A DNA stretch of 64,000 bases from Hoeflea marina (lineage in GTDB: Bacteria; Pseudomonadota; Alphaproteobacteria; Rhizobiales; Rhizobiaceae). A program made the position numbers and the translations under genes. The stretch's first letter is position 1, and each line of letters opens with the position of its first letter. The stretch spans positions 115,811-179,810 of the forward strand of contig NZ_QGTR01000004.1 of assembly GCF_003182275.1 (NCBI RefSeq), in the 5' to 3' direction. The notes under the pieces were generated by a model that was not told the DNA's origin, did not search any database, and saw only the letters and a program-made list of their open reading frames with translations. This document shows, in pieces, positions 8,946-17,790 of the stretch.

Positions 8946-8957
8946 TGAACCGGTTCA
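8946..8957. promoter_or_regulatory. LacI-family operator O1, perfect palindrome
   Basis: TGAACCGGTTCA, a perfect 12-bp palindrome with the central CG typical of LacI-family operators, set in an AT-rich frame. It lies 35 bases upstream of the livK-like start, just downstream of the predicted transcription start, where a repressor would block transcription. A near-identical site is at 9251-9262. Confidence 0.75.
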
Positions 8958-8967
8958 TTTCTGGGCA

Positions 8968-8996
8968 ACAATGCGCATCAGGCAAACTGCTGTCAA
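8968..8996 (-). promoter_or_regulatory. Predicted leftward promoter for the liv operon
   Basis: Read on the minus strand, a perfect TTGACA -35 box (8996-8991) is followed after 17 bases by CATTGT (8973-8968) as a weak -10 box. The expected start of transcription near 8961 falls immediately upstream of operator O1. The -10 match is poor (three of six), so this is a candidate. Confidence 0.45.
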
Positions 8997-9250
8997 TGAT
9001 TTTTTTAAGCCAATATTGCCGAGATGCCCTCTGCCACCAGCCAGAAAGAGCGCGAAAATTAACCTCCACGGGAACAGCAGTATCAGCACGATCTGGATAC
9101 AATCAGATAAAAAACGGCCAAAATCAATGTTATCCAGCTGACTTCCGGAGCAGATGCATCGAATTCCACCCTAAACCAAGTCAAGACATCTCCAGGTCGG
9201 CGGCGGTCAGGAAACTGGCGGAAATGCGCCAGCCCGCTTGAATTATTTTT

Positions 9251-9262
9251 TGAACCGCTTCA
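9251..9262. promoter_or_regulatory. LacI-family operator O2, one mismatch from palindrome
   Basis: TGAACCGCTTCA, differing from O1 at one base, flanked by T and A runs. It lies 42 bases upstream of the regulator's GTG start and would allow autoregulation, or looping with O1 about 305 bases away. Confidence 0.65.
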
Positions 9263-9303
9263 TAAAAACGAACTGAAAGCAGGCTCAAAGAACGGGAAAA
9301 TGC

Positions 9304-10356
9304 GTGGCAAAGAAAGAACTCCCAGGCGTCGTGCGCAATCCCCGACACCTGCGCAAGGCAACAATCAATGACGTCGCCGCCCTGGCGGGAGTATCGGTGG
9401 GGACCGTGTCCAATGTCATCAACGGCCGCGGCAATGTGAGTGAACCTCGGCGCAAGAAGGTCCGCGAAGCGATCGCGACCCTTTCCTTCACTGGCAGCCT
9501 CCTTGCAAAGGGCATGCGTGCTCAGCGCTATCCGGTCGTCGGCCTTTGCGTTCCGAACAGCACGTCCTCCAACTTCGTCACGATGACCGACATCCTCGAA
9601 GAACACGCCACAGGTGCAAATTTCGAGCTTGTCCAGATCATCACCCGCCACGACCAGCAGCGGGAACATGATCGGATCGAGCGGTTGATCGCCTCGCGGG
9701 CGAGCGGTGTCTTGCTGCTGCCAACGCTTCTGGCGGAGCCGGTGCTGGAACTCCTTCACAGCTCCCAAATGCCGACGGTCATCATCAATCGCTTCGTGGC
9801 GGATGAGGAACGCTTTGATCAGGTTCTGGTGGATCACAGGAGCGCGTTTGTGGCCGCCACCCGGCAATTGCTCGAATGGGGCCACACCAGGATCATCGTG
9901 GCGACCCAATTTCCCAATTTCTCGGTAGTGCGGCAGAATATTGCCGGCATAAACGAGGCCATTGCGGACAGCGGCGCTGACGTCTCCTCTACCATCATGA
10001 AATGCGGTACAAACCAGGAAGAATTCAACCGCATGCTCGCCGTAGAACTGAGAGATGCAAGCCGCAAGACGGTCCTCATTGCCAGTTCGAGCCTGTTGTC
10101 GGCTTGGAGCATCGAGGCTTTCCGCGACCTCGGCCTCCGTTGCCCTGAGGACATCTCGCTGCTCGCTGCCGAAGAGCCCCACTGGGCGATGGCTGCGTGG
10201 CCCAGTCTCTCCTGCATCCAGCAGCCGACACGCGAACTGGGACGAATTGCCTGGGATTTGCTCAGCCGCCGCATGGCGGGCGGAAACGATGCCGCCGTGA
10301 CCATTCGGTGCGATGCGCGCGTCAATTTTCGGGGATCCGTGTCCCGTTCCACATGA
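9304..10356 (+). CDS. LacI-family transcriptional regulator
   Basis: 350 aa from a GTG start. The DNA-binding helix-turn-helix with hinge helix is at residues 19-45 (INDVAALAGVSVGTVSNVING), followed by a periplasmic-binding-protein-like sensor domain from about residue 75 to the end. It is divergent from the liv operon, and the shared region has two matching palindromes, so it is very probably the local repressor with a small-molecule inducer taken up or made by this pathway. It ends 30 bases before the second iron alcohol dehydrogenase, which is convergent to it. Confidence 0.93.
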   Translation: MAKKELPGVVRNPRHLRKATINDVAALAGVSVGTVSNVINGRGNVSEPRRKKVREAIATLSFTGSLLAKGMRAQRYPVVGLCVPNSTSSNFVTMTDILEEHATGANFELVQIITRHDQQREHDRIERLIASRASGVLLLPTLLAEPVLELLHSSQMPTVIINRFVADEERFDQVLVDHRSAFVAATRQLLEWGHTRIIVATQFPNFSVVRQNIAGINEAIADSGADVSSTIMKCGTNQEEFNRMLAVELRDASRKTVLIASSSLLSAWSIEAFRDLGLRCPEDISLLAAEEPHWAMAAWPSLSCIQQPTRELGRIAWDLLSRRMAGGNDAAVTIRCDARVNFRGSVSRST

Positions 10357-10386
10357 TTTGCAGTTTTCCCAAGCCGTTGCACCGAT

Positions 10387-11553
10387 TCATGCCGCCGCGC
10401 CGGCGGCCTTGAGAATGGCTCGGACTTCGGCGGCGCCGATATCGGCGTTCTCCCCGAGCGGCAGTTGTCCGGCCTCCTCAAGGTGCTGCACGACCTTATC
10501 CGGGCTGACGGCCAGTCCCGGCACATCGCGAACCGCGACCGGGCAGTTCATCCGGCGGAAGAAGTCCTCCGTCCGGGCGATCGCCAGGTCGGCGGCAGCC
10601 CGGTCGTCGGCTTCGGCCACGCCCCAGACGCGTCGGCCGTAGCGCGCCAGCATGGCGACCTTGTTCGGCATCCGGTTGCGCATCAGATGCGGCATGACCA
10701 GCGACAGCGACCTCGCATGGTCGAGGCCGTGCAGGGCGGTCAGCGCATGGCCGATCATGTGCGTCGACCAGTCCTGCGGCACCCCGGCTCCGATCAGGCC
10801 GTTGAGCGCCTGGTTGGCCGCCCACATGACGTTCTCCCGCGCCTCGTCGCTGTCCTCCACCAACAGGCGCGGGCCCCATTCGAACAGCACCGCCAGCAGT
10901 GCCTCCGAGTAACCGTGCTGCACCGGCGCGTTGACCGGCAGCGTCAGATACTGCTCGAGCACATGGGTGACGGCGTCGACGACGCCGTTCTCCAGTTGCC
11001 GGCGCGGCAGCGACTTCATCGTCGACGGATCGAGGATGGCAAAGCGCGGCCGCGCAGCTTCCCGCTTGAACGGCAGCTTCAACCCGCGCGCGGTCCGCGA
11101 GATCACCGAGACCGGGTTGCTCTCCGAACCGGTGGCCGGCAGCGTCAGGATGGCGCCGCTCGGCAGCGGCTCCGGCAGGTCTCTCCCGCCCAGCATCCGG
11201 TCCCAGGCGTCACCCCCACCGATCGGCGCGGCGCAGGAGAGGAACTTGGCCGCATCGATCACCGAGCCGCCGCCGACGCCGAGGATGAAGGTCACCTTCT
11301 CCTCGCGCGCCAGAACGGCCGCCCGCATCACGGTCTCGTATTCCGGATTGGGCTCAATGCCGCCGAATTCGGTGACGACATGACCGGCAAGCGCCTGCCT
11401 GATCCGATCATGAACGCCGTTGCGCATGATGCTGCCGCCGCCATAGAGCAGCAGAACCCGCTCTTCCGGCCCGATCTGCGAGGCGAGCTCGTCGATCATC
11501 CCCTCCCCGAACAGGATCCGCGTCGGGGTCTCCAGTGTGAAGGTCATCGTCAT
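10387..11553 (-). CDS. Iron-containing alcohol dehydrogenase, YqhD/BDH-like (copy B)
   Basis: 388 aa, identical to the protein at 5-1171. The ATG at 11553 keeps the same GGAAG ribosome binding site as copy A; an in-frame ATG at 11583 would add ten residues (MTQTSEGRHT) but lies outside the repeated unit and is less likely. It is the last gene of the leftward thiolase/TRAP/CoA-transferase operon, after the aldo/keto reductase. The presence of the same enzyme at the end of two different operons suggests each pathway makes an aldehyde or alcohol that needs it. Confidence 0.92.
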   Translation of the reverse strand: MTMTFTLETPTRILFGEGMIDELASQIGPEERVLLLYGGGSIMRNGVHDRIRQALAGHVVTEFGGIEPNPEYETVMRAAVLAREEKVTFILGVGGGSVIDAAKFLSCAAPIGGGDAWDRMLGGRDLPEPLPSGAILTLPATGSESNPVSVISRTARGLKLPFKREAARPRFAILDPSTMKSLPRRQLENGVVDAVTHVLEQYLTLPVNAPVQHGYSEALLAVLFEWGPRLLVEDSDEARENVMWAANQALNGLIGAGVPQDWSTHMIGHALTALHGLDHARSLSLVMPHLMRNRMPNKVAMLARYGRRVWGVAEADDRAAADLAIARTEDFFRRMNCPVAVRDVPGLAVSPDKVVQHLEEAGQLPLGENADIGAAEVRAILKAAGAAA

Positions 11554-11565
11554 GGTGTGTCTTCC
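10387..11565. repeat. Exact 1179-bp direct repeat, copy B
   Basis: Second copy of bases 5-1183, in the same orientation. The unit is exactly the coding sequence plus its ribosome binding site. Recombination between the copies would remove or amplify the 10,382-bp segment carrying the liv transporter, its enzymes and the LacI-type regulator. No insertion sequence or target-site duplication is seen at the edges. Confidence 0.93.
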
Positions 11566-11613
11566 CTCGCTGGTCTGGGTCATGCAGGGCGGCGTGTCGG
11601 ATCGGGCACGCCC

Positions 11614-12597
11614 TCAGCAGTAACGCTCCGGCCCGCTTGCCTGGCGGTCCGAATAGCGGTCGCCATGGGCAAAGCCCACCGGCAGCAATTCCTCGATGGT
11701 GGCAATGTCGGATGCGGTGAGCACCATGTCGGCAGCCGCCACATCCTCCTCGAGATGCTCGGCAGTCCGGGTCCCCGGGATGGGGATCGCGGCGCCGGTT
11801 CGATGCAACACCCAGGCGATCGCCAGCGCTGCCGGCGATCGGCCGGTGTCGCGCGCGAAAGCGTTGAATGCCTGGATGCGCTTGAGATTGAGGCTGTAGT
11901 TGGGCTCGATGAACCGCGGGCTGGCCTTGCGGAAATCGGTGTCGGCGAAATCCCTCGGATCGGGAATTCTGCCAGTCAGCATGCCGCGCGCCACCGGCGA
12001 GAAGGCGACGAAGGCCGTGCCATAGGTCTCGCAGGCCCGGATCAGACCCAGATCGGGCAGCCGCGTCCACAGCGAGTACTCGCTCTGCACCGCCGCAACC
12101 GGGTGGATCGCCTGCGCGCGCTCGAGCGTGCCGGGCGAGACTTCCGACAGGCCGATGGCGCCGATCTTGCCTTCCTGCTTGAGGCGGGCAAGCGTTTCCA
12201 TCACCTCTTCGATGGGGCGGTCGGCTTCGCGGCGGTGTATGTAGAACAACTCGACATGTTCCCGTCCAAGCCGTCGCAGAGAGTCCTCGAGGCTGGAGCG
12301 GATATGGGCCTCGGAATTGTCATAGCGCCTGACCGGCTGGTTGATGATCCCCGCCTTGGTCGCGATGACGAATTCATGTCCCGACCGGGCGATGTAGGCG
12401 CCAATCGTCTGCTCGGACACGCCATTGCCATAGATATTGGCCGTGTCCAGATGGGTGACGCCCAGGTCGTGGGCGCGCGCCAATGTCCGAAAGCATTCCG
12501 CCTCCGTGGTGGGACCGTAGGGGCCGCCAAAGCTCATGCATCCAAGCCCGATGGCGCCCACCATCGGGCCATCCGTTCCCAACTGCCGCTGTTTCAC
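11614..12597 (-). CDS. Aldo/keto reductase
   Basis: About 327 aa with a GTG start at 12597, which has GGAGAG upstream and gives the usual VKQRQLG N-terminus; an ATG at 12609 adds four residues. The catalytic tetrad is visible as Asp in LDTANIYG, Tyr in the same segment, Lys in ATKAG and His in YIHRREAD. The NADPH-binding IPIPGTRTAEHLEE segment is near the C-terminus. It resembles the AKR13/YajO-type cytosolic reductases. It lies 60 bases upstream of copy B of the alcohol dehydrogenase. Confidence 0.92.
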   Translation of the reverse strand: MKQRQLGTDGPMVGAIGLGCMSFGGPYGPTTEAECFRTLARAHDLGVTHLDTANIYGNGVSEQTIGAYIARSGHEFVIATKAGIINQPVRRYDNSEAHIRSSLEDSLRRLGREHVELFYIHRREADRPIEEVMETLARLKQEGKIGAIGLSEVSPGTLERAQAIHPVAAVQSEYSLWTRLPDLGLIRACETYGTAFVAFSPVARGMLTGRIPDPRDFADTDFRKASPRFIEPNYSLNLKRIQAFNAFARDTGRSPAALAIAWVLHRTGAAIPIPGTRTAEHLEEDVAAADMVLTASDIATIEELLPVGFAHGDRYSDRQASGPERYC

Positions 12598-12677
12598 TGC
12601 ACTCTCCATTCATTCGGTTGCATCGACTCGGTCGATCCGGATCCGGTCCATGGGACTGCTCCGGGCTCGGCCGCCGC

Positions 12678-13886
12678 TCAGCGGGTGGGCGCTGTTGCCA
12701 AAATCCCGTGGGCGACGAGGTCGTTGTACGTGGCTTCGTCCCGTTTGAGGAGATCAATCACGATGCGGCGATTGTCCTGACCCAGCGTCGGCGCCAAACT
12801 GCGCACCTGCAGCGGTCGTCCGTCGGTCGACCAGGGCAGGCCCTTGACCGGTGTGCCGTCAGGGCCGAGCACGACGGCAAGGCGATCCTGTGCCGGGTGG
12901 TGGGCATCCACCATGTCGGCAGCCGTCAAGGCGATTTCGGCCGCGCAACCCGCGGCGCGCAGCCCGGCGACCGCAATCGCGGCAGGCTGGCTGGCAATCC
13001 AGAGTTCCAGCGCGGCGAGCCCGCTGCCGCCCGTCAGGGCGTCGACCCTGGCCGGATCGGTCTTGCGGACCAGGGTTGCCGCGACCCATCGTCCGTCGGC
13101 ACTGGGGTAGATGCCCTGCCCGCCATGGAGCGCACCGCATTCGCAGGCGCCGCCGGCCGAATCGTTGACGCCGTAGGCGGCCGCAACGAGCTTCTCCCCG
13201 ATGAGGAACGCCGTCACCTCGCGTTGCGCGATGTCGACATGAAGGGCGCGTCCGCTGCGGCGAGCCTCGAGCACCGTCGCCATGATCATGCCTGCTGCAA
13301 ACAGCGACACCACCTGGTCCGGATAGTTCAGGGCCTGTCCGCTGATCATCGGCGCTTCGCCCGGATAACGCACCAGATCCGCGAAGCCACTGGAGGCCTC
13401 AAGCGTCGATCCGAAGGAAACCGCCGTCGCGTTCGGTCCGGTCGTCCCCTGGCTTGAAACCGAGCCGAGCACGATCCGGCTGTTGGCGCCGCGCAGCACA
13501 TCGAATCCGAGGCCCAGCCGGTCGAGCACTCCGGCGCGGAAATTCTCGATCACCACATCGCTGATGCGAACCAGGTCAAGCAGCAGTTCCCTGCCCGATT
13601 CGGATTTGAGGTCGACGCAGACATCCTGCTTGTTGCGGTTGGTGAACCGGAAATGCGGTGAGCCTTCCCACCACCCGGCCTCGGTGGATTCGCCCGCCCA
13701 ATGGCGAAAGGGGTCGATATACCCCGGTCCTTCCACCTTGATGACCTCGGCGCCCAGATCCGCAAGCATCGCCGATGTGCTGGCCCCAGCGGTGATGATG
13801 CCGAAATCGACGACCCGCAGGCCCTCAAGCGGTAGGTCGCCGCGGCTCTCGTTCGCCGGCGGCGCGCGGTTGACTGCACTGCCCAT
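12678..13886 (-). CDS. CaiB/BaiF family III CoA-transferase, large subunit type
   Basis: 402 aa. The family N-terminus LPLEGLRVVDFG is at about residues 18-29 and the LADLGAEVIKVEGP segment follows at about 42. The catalytic aspartate region reads VDIAQREV, placing Glu where Asp is common, a variant seen in many members. Its ATG overlaps the preceding gene's stop as TGATG. Two adjacent CaiB genes suggest a heteromeric enzyme that loads CoA onto the acid imported by the TRAP system. Confidence 0.92.
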   Translation of the reverse strand: MGSAVNRAPPANESRGDLPLEGLRVVDFGIITAGASTSAMLADLGAEVIKVEGPGYIDPFRHWAGESTEAGWWEGSPHFRFTNRNKQDVCVDLKSESGRELLLDLVRISDVVIENFRAGVLDRLGLGFDVLRGANSRIVLGSVSSQGTTGPNATAVSFGSTLEASSGFADLVRYPGEAPMISGQALNYPDQVVSLFAAGMIMATVLEARRSGRALHVDIAQREVTAFLIGEKLVAAAYGVNDSAGGACECGALHGGQGIYPSADGRWVAATLVRKTDPARVDALTGGSGLAALELWIASQPAAIAVAGLRAAGCAAEIALTAADMVDAHHPAQDRLAVVLGPDGTPVKGLPWSTDGRPLQVRSLAPTLGQDNRRIVIDLLKRDEATYNDLVAHGILATAPTR

Positions 13887-14872
13887 CAGTTCGTCCCTGC
13901 CCAGGTCGCCGGAAGCCGCGTCAGGCCGAAATCCGGACTGGATCGGGCCAGGTCGAGGAAATCGCGCGCCAGCATCTGCGGATCGGTCAGCAGGTCGGCG
14001 ACGCTGAGCACGGGACCGATCGGAATGGACAGCTCTCGCGCCGCCGCAACGATGTCAGCCCGGCTCTGCGTCCCGGCCCAGACGGAAAAGATCCCGTTGA
14101 AGACCTCGATATTCTCGCGCCGGCGGCCGACGGTGGCGAATGCGGCATCGTTGAGCCGGCCGTCGCCGGTCATCTTCGCCAGCTTGGCAACGTCCTTGTC
14201 CTGGAACACCAGCGCGATGTAGCCGTCGCGGCACCGCATCGTGGTCCAGTCCTCGGCGCGGCCGATCCCGGCGTGCGGATTGCCCATGTGGCAGGCGAGA
14301 TAGTGCTTCCAGTTGAGCCAGGTGGCGACATCGACGACCGAAACACAGCTCCGGCCGGCCGGGCGGAGGCCCGTGGACAGCAGCGATGCCATCAGCGCAT
14401 TGAATGCGGCGATGCCGGCTGAATAGCCGGCCTGATGGCCCGGCAGCGGCAACGGCGGGCGGCCCTCGCTGCCGTAAACGTCAAGCAGGCCGCTGGCTGC
14501 CAGAATGGTCAGTTCGCTGTGGGGCCGGTCATCGAGCATCGAGGAGCGGATGAGCACTGCCGCCGGACCTGGCCAGTTCCCGGCCAGCGCGCGGTCATTG
14601 GTCACCAGCAGCGCCCGGCGATCATCGACTCGGGCCGACCGGAGCTTACCCCGGTTGAGGAAGGTGGCGACGCTGCTTCGGCCGCCGGGCAGGATCGGCG
14701 CCCATGCGTCAAGCGGATCTGGCCCGTCGGGAAGAATCTGGCAGACCTCGGCGCCGAGATCGGCGGCAAGGCGGCCCGCAAAGGCGATCGAGATGCGCGT
14801 GACGTCGTCACAATCCGGGCACGGGTACTCTGCGATCCTCGTGCCTGAAAGCGGCCTCGGCGTCATCATCAT
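13886..14872 (-). CDS. CaiB/BaiF family CoA-transferase, divergent partner
   Basis: 328 aa, shorter than a typical 380-400 aa family member. The LAADLGAEVCQILPDGPDPLD and PLPGHQAGYSAGIAAFNALMA segments identify the fold, but the N-terminal PLSGTRIAEY is atypical and the catalytic region (VSVVDVATWLNW) is poorly conserved. It may be a non-catalytic partner of the neighbouring large subunit. The ATG at 14872 has AGGA eight bases upstream and is 27 bases after the TAXI protein stop. Confidence 0.85.
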   Translation of the reverse strand: MMMTPRPLSGTRIAEYPCPDCDDVTRISIAFAGRLAADLGAEVCQILPDGPDPLDAWAPILPGGRSSVATFLNRGKLRSARVDDRRALLVTNDRALAGNWPGPAAVLIRSSMLDDRPHSELTILAASGLLDVYGSEGRPPLPLPGHQAGYSAGIAAFNALMASLLSTGLRPAGRSCVSVVDVATWLNWKHYLACHMGNPHAGIGRAEDWTTMRCRDGYIALVFQDKDVAKLAKMTGDGRLNDAAFATVGRRRENIEVFNGIFSVWAGTQSRADIVAAARELSIPIGPVLSVADLLTDPQMLARDFLDLARSSPDFGLTRLPATWAGTN

Positions 14873-14899
14873 GTCGGTCTTCCTCGCGGGCCGTTCGGG

Positions 14900-15859
14900 T
14901 TACTTGATCAGGCCTTTTTCACGCAGGTAGCGTTCGGTGCCGGGGTGCAGTGGCGGATCGACGTCGAGGGTCGCATTCTCGATCGTGATCTGCTTGAACG
15001 CCGGGTTGGTCGGGCGCTTGCCTTCCCAATAGGCCTTGGTCGCGGTGTAGACCTGCTCCTCGTCGGCATCGGCACTGACGAACAGCACCTCCGGATAGGC
15101 GAACGTCATCACCTCCTCGGTCTGGCCGGGATAGGTGTTGGCCGCGATCGTCGTCCGCAGCATGGTGCCGTGATAGGCCTCGTTGATGCGGTCGAAGACC
15201 TCATCGGGGATCGGCAGCACATTGACCGCCGCCGAGGCCGCCAGTTGCTGGATCGAGCCGGACGGCAGCGGCTGACCGTTGCAGGTCGCGTCGACGACCG
15301 AGTTGCCGACCGCGTCATAGCTGCCGCTGGTGGCGATTTCCATGATCTGGAAGTCGTCCACCGACATCTGGAAGGCGGCGATCAGGTTGCGGTTGATCGC
15401 CTGGGTCGCCGTCGCCGGCACGTTGATGTTGAGCTTCTTGCCCTTGAGGTCGGCAAAACTCTTGATGCCCGAATCGGCGCGGACGACGCACTGGAAGGTG
15501 GCTGTGGTGACGGGGAACATGCGCCGCAGCGGCGCGAATGCCTCCTTGGCACCGGGCAGTGCTTCGAACTTGCCTGTGCCGCGCCAGGCATCACCGAGTT
15601 CGGACAGCAGCGTCAGGCCCGCATTGACTTGGCCCTGGGCCACCAGGTTGAGGTTGTCGTTGTAGCCCCCCGAGGTCTGCGCCGACACGTCGAGCATATC
15701 CTGGCTGGCGTTCATTGTCTCGGCGATCGCCGAGCCGATGATGTAGGGTCCGGAACCCGTGCTCGAGGTGGCGATGGACCAGCGCTCTTCGGCATGGCCG
15801 ACGGCCGGCATGATGGCGGTTGCGGTGACAAGCGCCAGGGTAAGGCTGCGGATAATCAT
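14900..15859 (-). CDS. TAXI family TRAP transporter solute-binding protein
   Basis: 319 aa. A Sec signal peptide covers about residues 1-23 (cleavage near GHA|EER). The TAXI hallmark STGSGPYIIGSAIAE follows directly, with the KSFADLKGKKLNINVPATATQ stretch in the middle. The ATG at 15859 overlaps the permease stop as ATGA and has GGAGG upstream. It delivers an organic acid to the fused TRAP permease encoded just upstream. The ligand is unknown. Confidence 0.93.
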   Translation of the reverse strand: MIIRSLTLALVTATAIMPAVGHAEERWSIATSSTGSGPYIIGSAIAETMNASQDMLDVSAQTSGGYNDNLNLVAQGQVNAGLTLLSELGDAWRGTGKFEALPGAKEAFAPLRRMFPVTTATFQCVVRADSGIKSFADLKGKKLNINVPATATQAINRNLIAAFQMSVDDFQIMEIATSGSYDAVGNSVVDATCNGQPLPSGSIQQLAASAAVNVLPIPDEVFDRINEAYHGTMLRTTIAANTYPGQTEEVMTFAYPEVLFVSADADEEQVYTATKAYWEGKRPTNPAFKQITIENATLDVDPPLHPGTERYLREKGLIK

Positions 15860-17790
15860 AATTTTCCTCCCGGATTCATATGGTCGATTGAGCCTGCGGT
15901 GAAGTGAACGGCGCGATAGCGTGCAAGCAAGACGCTGCCGGCGATGAGAAGCAGTCCGACGAGATCGGAGAACAGTCCGAAATAGACGAGGCAGATGGCG
16001 CCCGCTCCCAGCGCGATCCGCTCGGGCCATGACAACCTCCAGCCGAAGTGGCCGAGCAGGGCGCCGGCGATGGCGATGGTTCCGACGGTCGCCATGACCG
16101 AGGCCATCGCGATGTCCGGCCAACTGCCCTGGAAGAGGAGCTCCGGCGAATAGACGAACATGAAGGCGACGACGAAGCCGGGGATCGAATACTGGAAGGC
16201 CGAGACCGAGGTCTTCCACCAATCGGCTTCGGCGATGGTGGCCGCCACCACCGCGACGACCGCTACCGGCGGCGTCGAGCCGGACTTGATGGCGAAGTAG
16301 AACAGGAAAAGATGCGCCGCCAGGGTCGGCACGCCGACCGCCTCGAGTGCGGGCGCCACGAAGAGGGCCAGCAGCACATAGGCGATCGGCGTGGGCATGC
16401 CCATGCCGAGGATGGTCGCCGCCACCACGCTGAGGATCAGCGTCAGGATCATGGTGCCGCCGGTGCCCATGAGCAGGATCTCGGTGAGCCGCGGCGCCAG
16501 GCCGGTGGTAACGATGGCCTGCTGGATGAACCCGATGGCGGCAATCAGCGCCGCCACCGACGCAGTGCTGCGTGCGCCCTTGTCGAAGATCGCGATGAAC
16601 CGGGAAACGTTCAGGCGTGACGTGGCCCGCATCATCGCGACGGCTATGGAAACCAGGATGGCGATCATGCCGGCATAGCTCGGCGACAGCCCGCGTCCCA
16701 TCATCAAGTAGAACAGCAGCGCCGGTGGAATCAGCAGGTGCCAACCGTCCTTGAACACCTGGCGCGCATCGGGAATCTGCGACTTGTCGAGCCCCTTGAG
16801 GCCGAGCTTGACCGATTCGATGTGGACGACGGCGAAGATCGAGACGAAATACAGGATGGCCGGCAACAGCGCGCCCAGCGCAATCGTGGCATAGGGAATG
16901 CCGGTCATCTCCGCCATGATGAATGCGCCGGCGCCCATCACCGGCGGAAGGAACTGGGATCCCTCGGAGGCCACGGTCTCGATTGCTCCCGCCTTGTGCG
17001 CCGGCAGGCCGTTGGCCTTCATCAGCGGAATGGTGAACGTGCCCGTGGTGGCGACATTGCCGATCGACGAGCCAACCATCGTACCCAGCAGCGCGCTGGC
17101 GACGACGGCGGATTTCGCCGGGCCGCCGACCCGCCTGCCGAAATAGGCGTTGCAGATGTTCATGATGAAATCGCCGGTCCTGGTCTGCGCCATCGCGGAG
17201 CTCAGCAGCATGAACATGAACAGGTAGGTGGCCGCGACGTCGAGGCCGAAGCCGAAGACCCCCTCCTGGGTGTAGGCGGTCAGATAGATGAACCGGCGCA
17301 GATCCATGCCGGCGTGACCGAGGATGCCGGGAAGCCAGTTGCCGAAGAGAATGTAGAGAATGCCCATGACGCTGAGGATGAAGAATCCCACGCTTTCGCG
17401 CCGCGCCGCCTCCAGCACCACCAAGACGAGGACGGCGCCGAAGAACAGGTCGGCATTGGTCAGATAGGATGCGCCCCACGAGGCAAGGATGCGGTCGAGA
17501 TCGATGAGGATGTGGGCGACGGAGGCCAGCGTGCCGATGACGCAGGCCCAGCTGACGACCCGGCGCAGCAACGGCTGCGATTTCCCCCTGCCCTCGTTCT
17601 GCAGGAAGTAGAGCGTGAAGGAGGCGGCAAGGAAGATGGCGAGATGCACCAGCGTCGTGCGGTAGGGACCGTAGAGCGTCGCATAGATCATATAGACCGA
17701 AAACAGCAGCGCCAGGCAGGTCAGAGCCTTCTGAAAAAGCCCGGAGCTGGATGTGGGAGCCGCCTCGGCCGTCAATTCCGAGGTGCTCAT
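15856..17790 (-). CDS. TRAP transporter fused permease (4TM-12TM)
   Basis: 644 aa, the size of fused small and large TRAP membrane subunits that partner TAXI proteins. About 16-18 hydrophobic segments are visible; the large-subunit signature GTMVGSSIGNVATTGTFTIPLMK is near residue 230 and GMGMPTPIAYVLLA near 465. The start overlaps the enoyl-CoA hydratase stop as ATGA. It would use an ion gradient to import the carboxylate handled by the CoA enzymes in this operon. Confidence 0.94.
   Translation of the reverse strand: MSTSELTAEAAPTSSSGLFQKALTCLALLFSVYMIYATLYGPYRTTLVHLAIFLAASFTLYFLQNEGRGKSQPLLRRVVSWACVIGTLASVAHILIDLDRILASWGASYLTNADLFFGAVLVLVVLEAARRESVGFFILSVMGILYILFGNWLPGILGHAGMDLRRFIYLTAYTQEGVFGFGLDVAATYLFMFMLLSSAMAQTRTGDFIMNICNAYFGRRVGGPAKSAVVASALLGTMVGSSIGNVATTGTFTIPLMKANGLPAHKAGAIETVASEGSQFLPPVMGAGAFIMAEMTGIPYATIALGALLPAILYFVSIFAVVHIESVKLGLKGLDKSQIPDARQVFKDGWHLLIPPALLFYLMMGRGLSPSYAGMIAILVSIAVAMMRATSRLNVSRFIAIFDKGARSTASVAALIAAIGFIQQAIVTTGLAPRLTEILLMGTGGTMILTLILSVVAATILGMGMPTPIAYVLLALFVAPALEAVGVPTLAAHLFLFYFAIKSGSTPPVAVVAVVAATIAEADWWKTSVSAFQYSIPGFVVAFMFVYSPELLFQGSWPDIAMASVMATVGTIAIAGALLGHFGWRLSWPERIALGAGAICLVYFGLFSDLVGLLLIAGSVLLARYRAVHFTAGSIDHMNPGGKL

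Larger units (their letters stand above)
8912..9303. other. Divergent regulatory region between livK and the LacI-type gene
   Basis: 392 bases without a gene, noticeably richer in A+T than its surroundings. It holds two TGAACC-type palindromes and a leftward promoter candidate, listed separately. No other coding potential or RNA fold was recognised. Confidence 0.8.

Noticed and set aside
10465-12780. A 771-codon rightward open frame across alcohol dehydrogenase copy B and the aldo/keto reductase
   Set aside because: Antisense shadow of high-GC genes; the same shadow appears over copy A because the DNA is identical.
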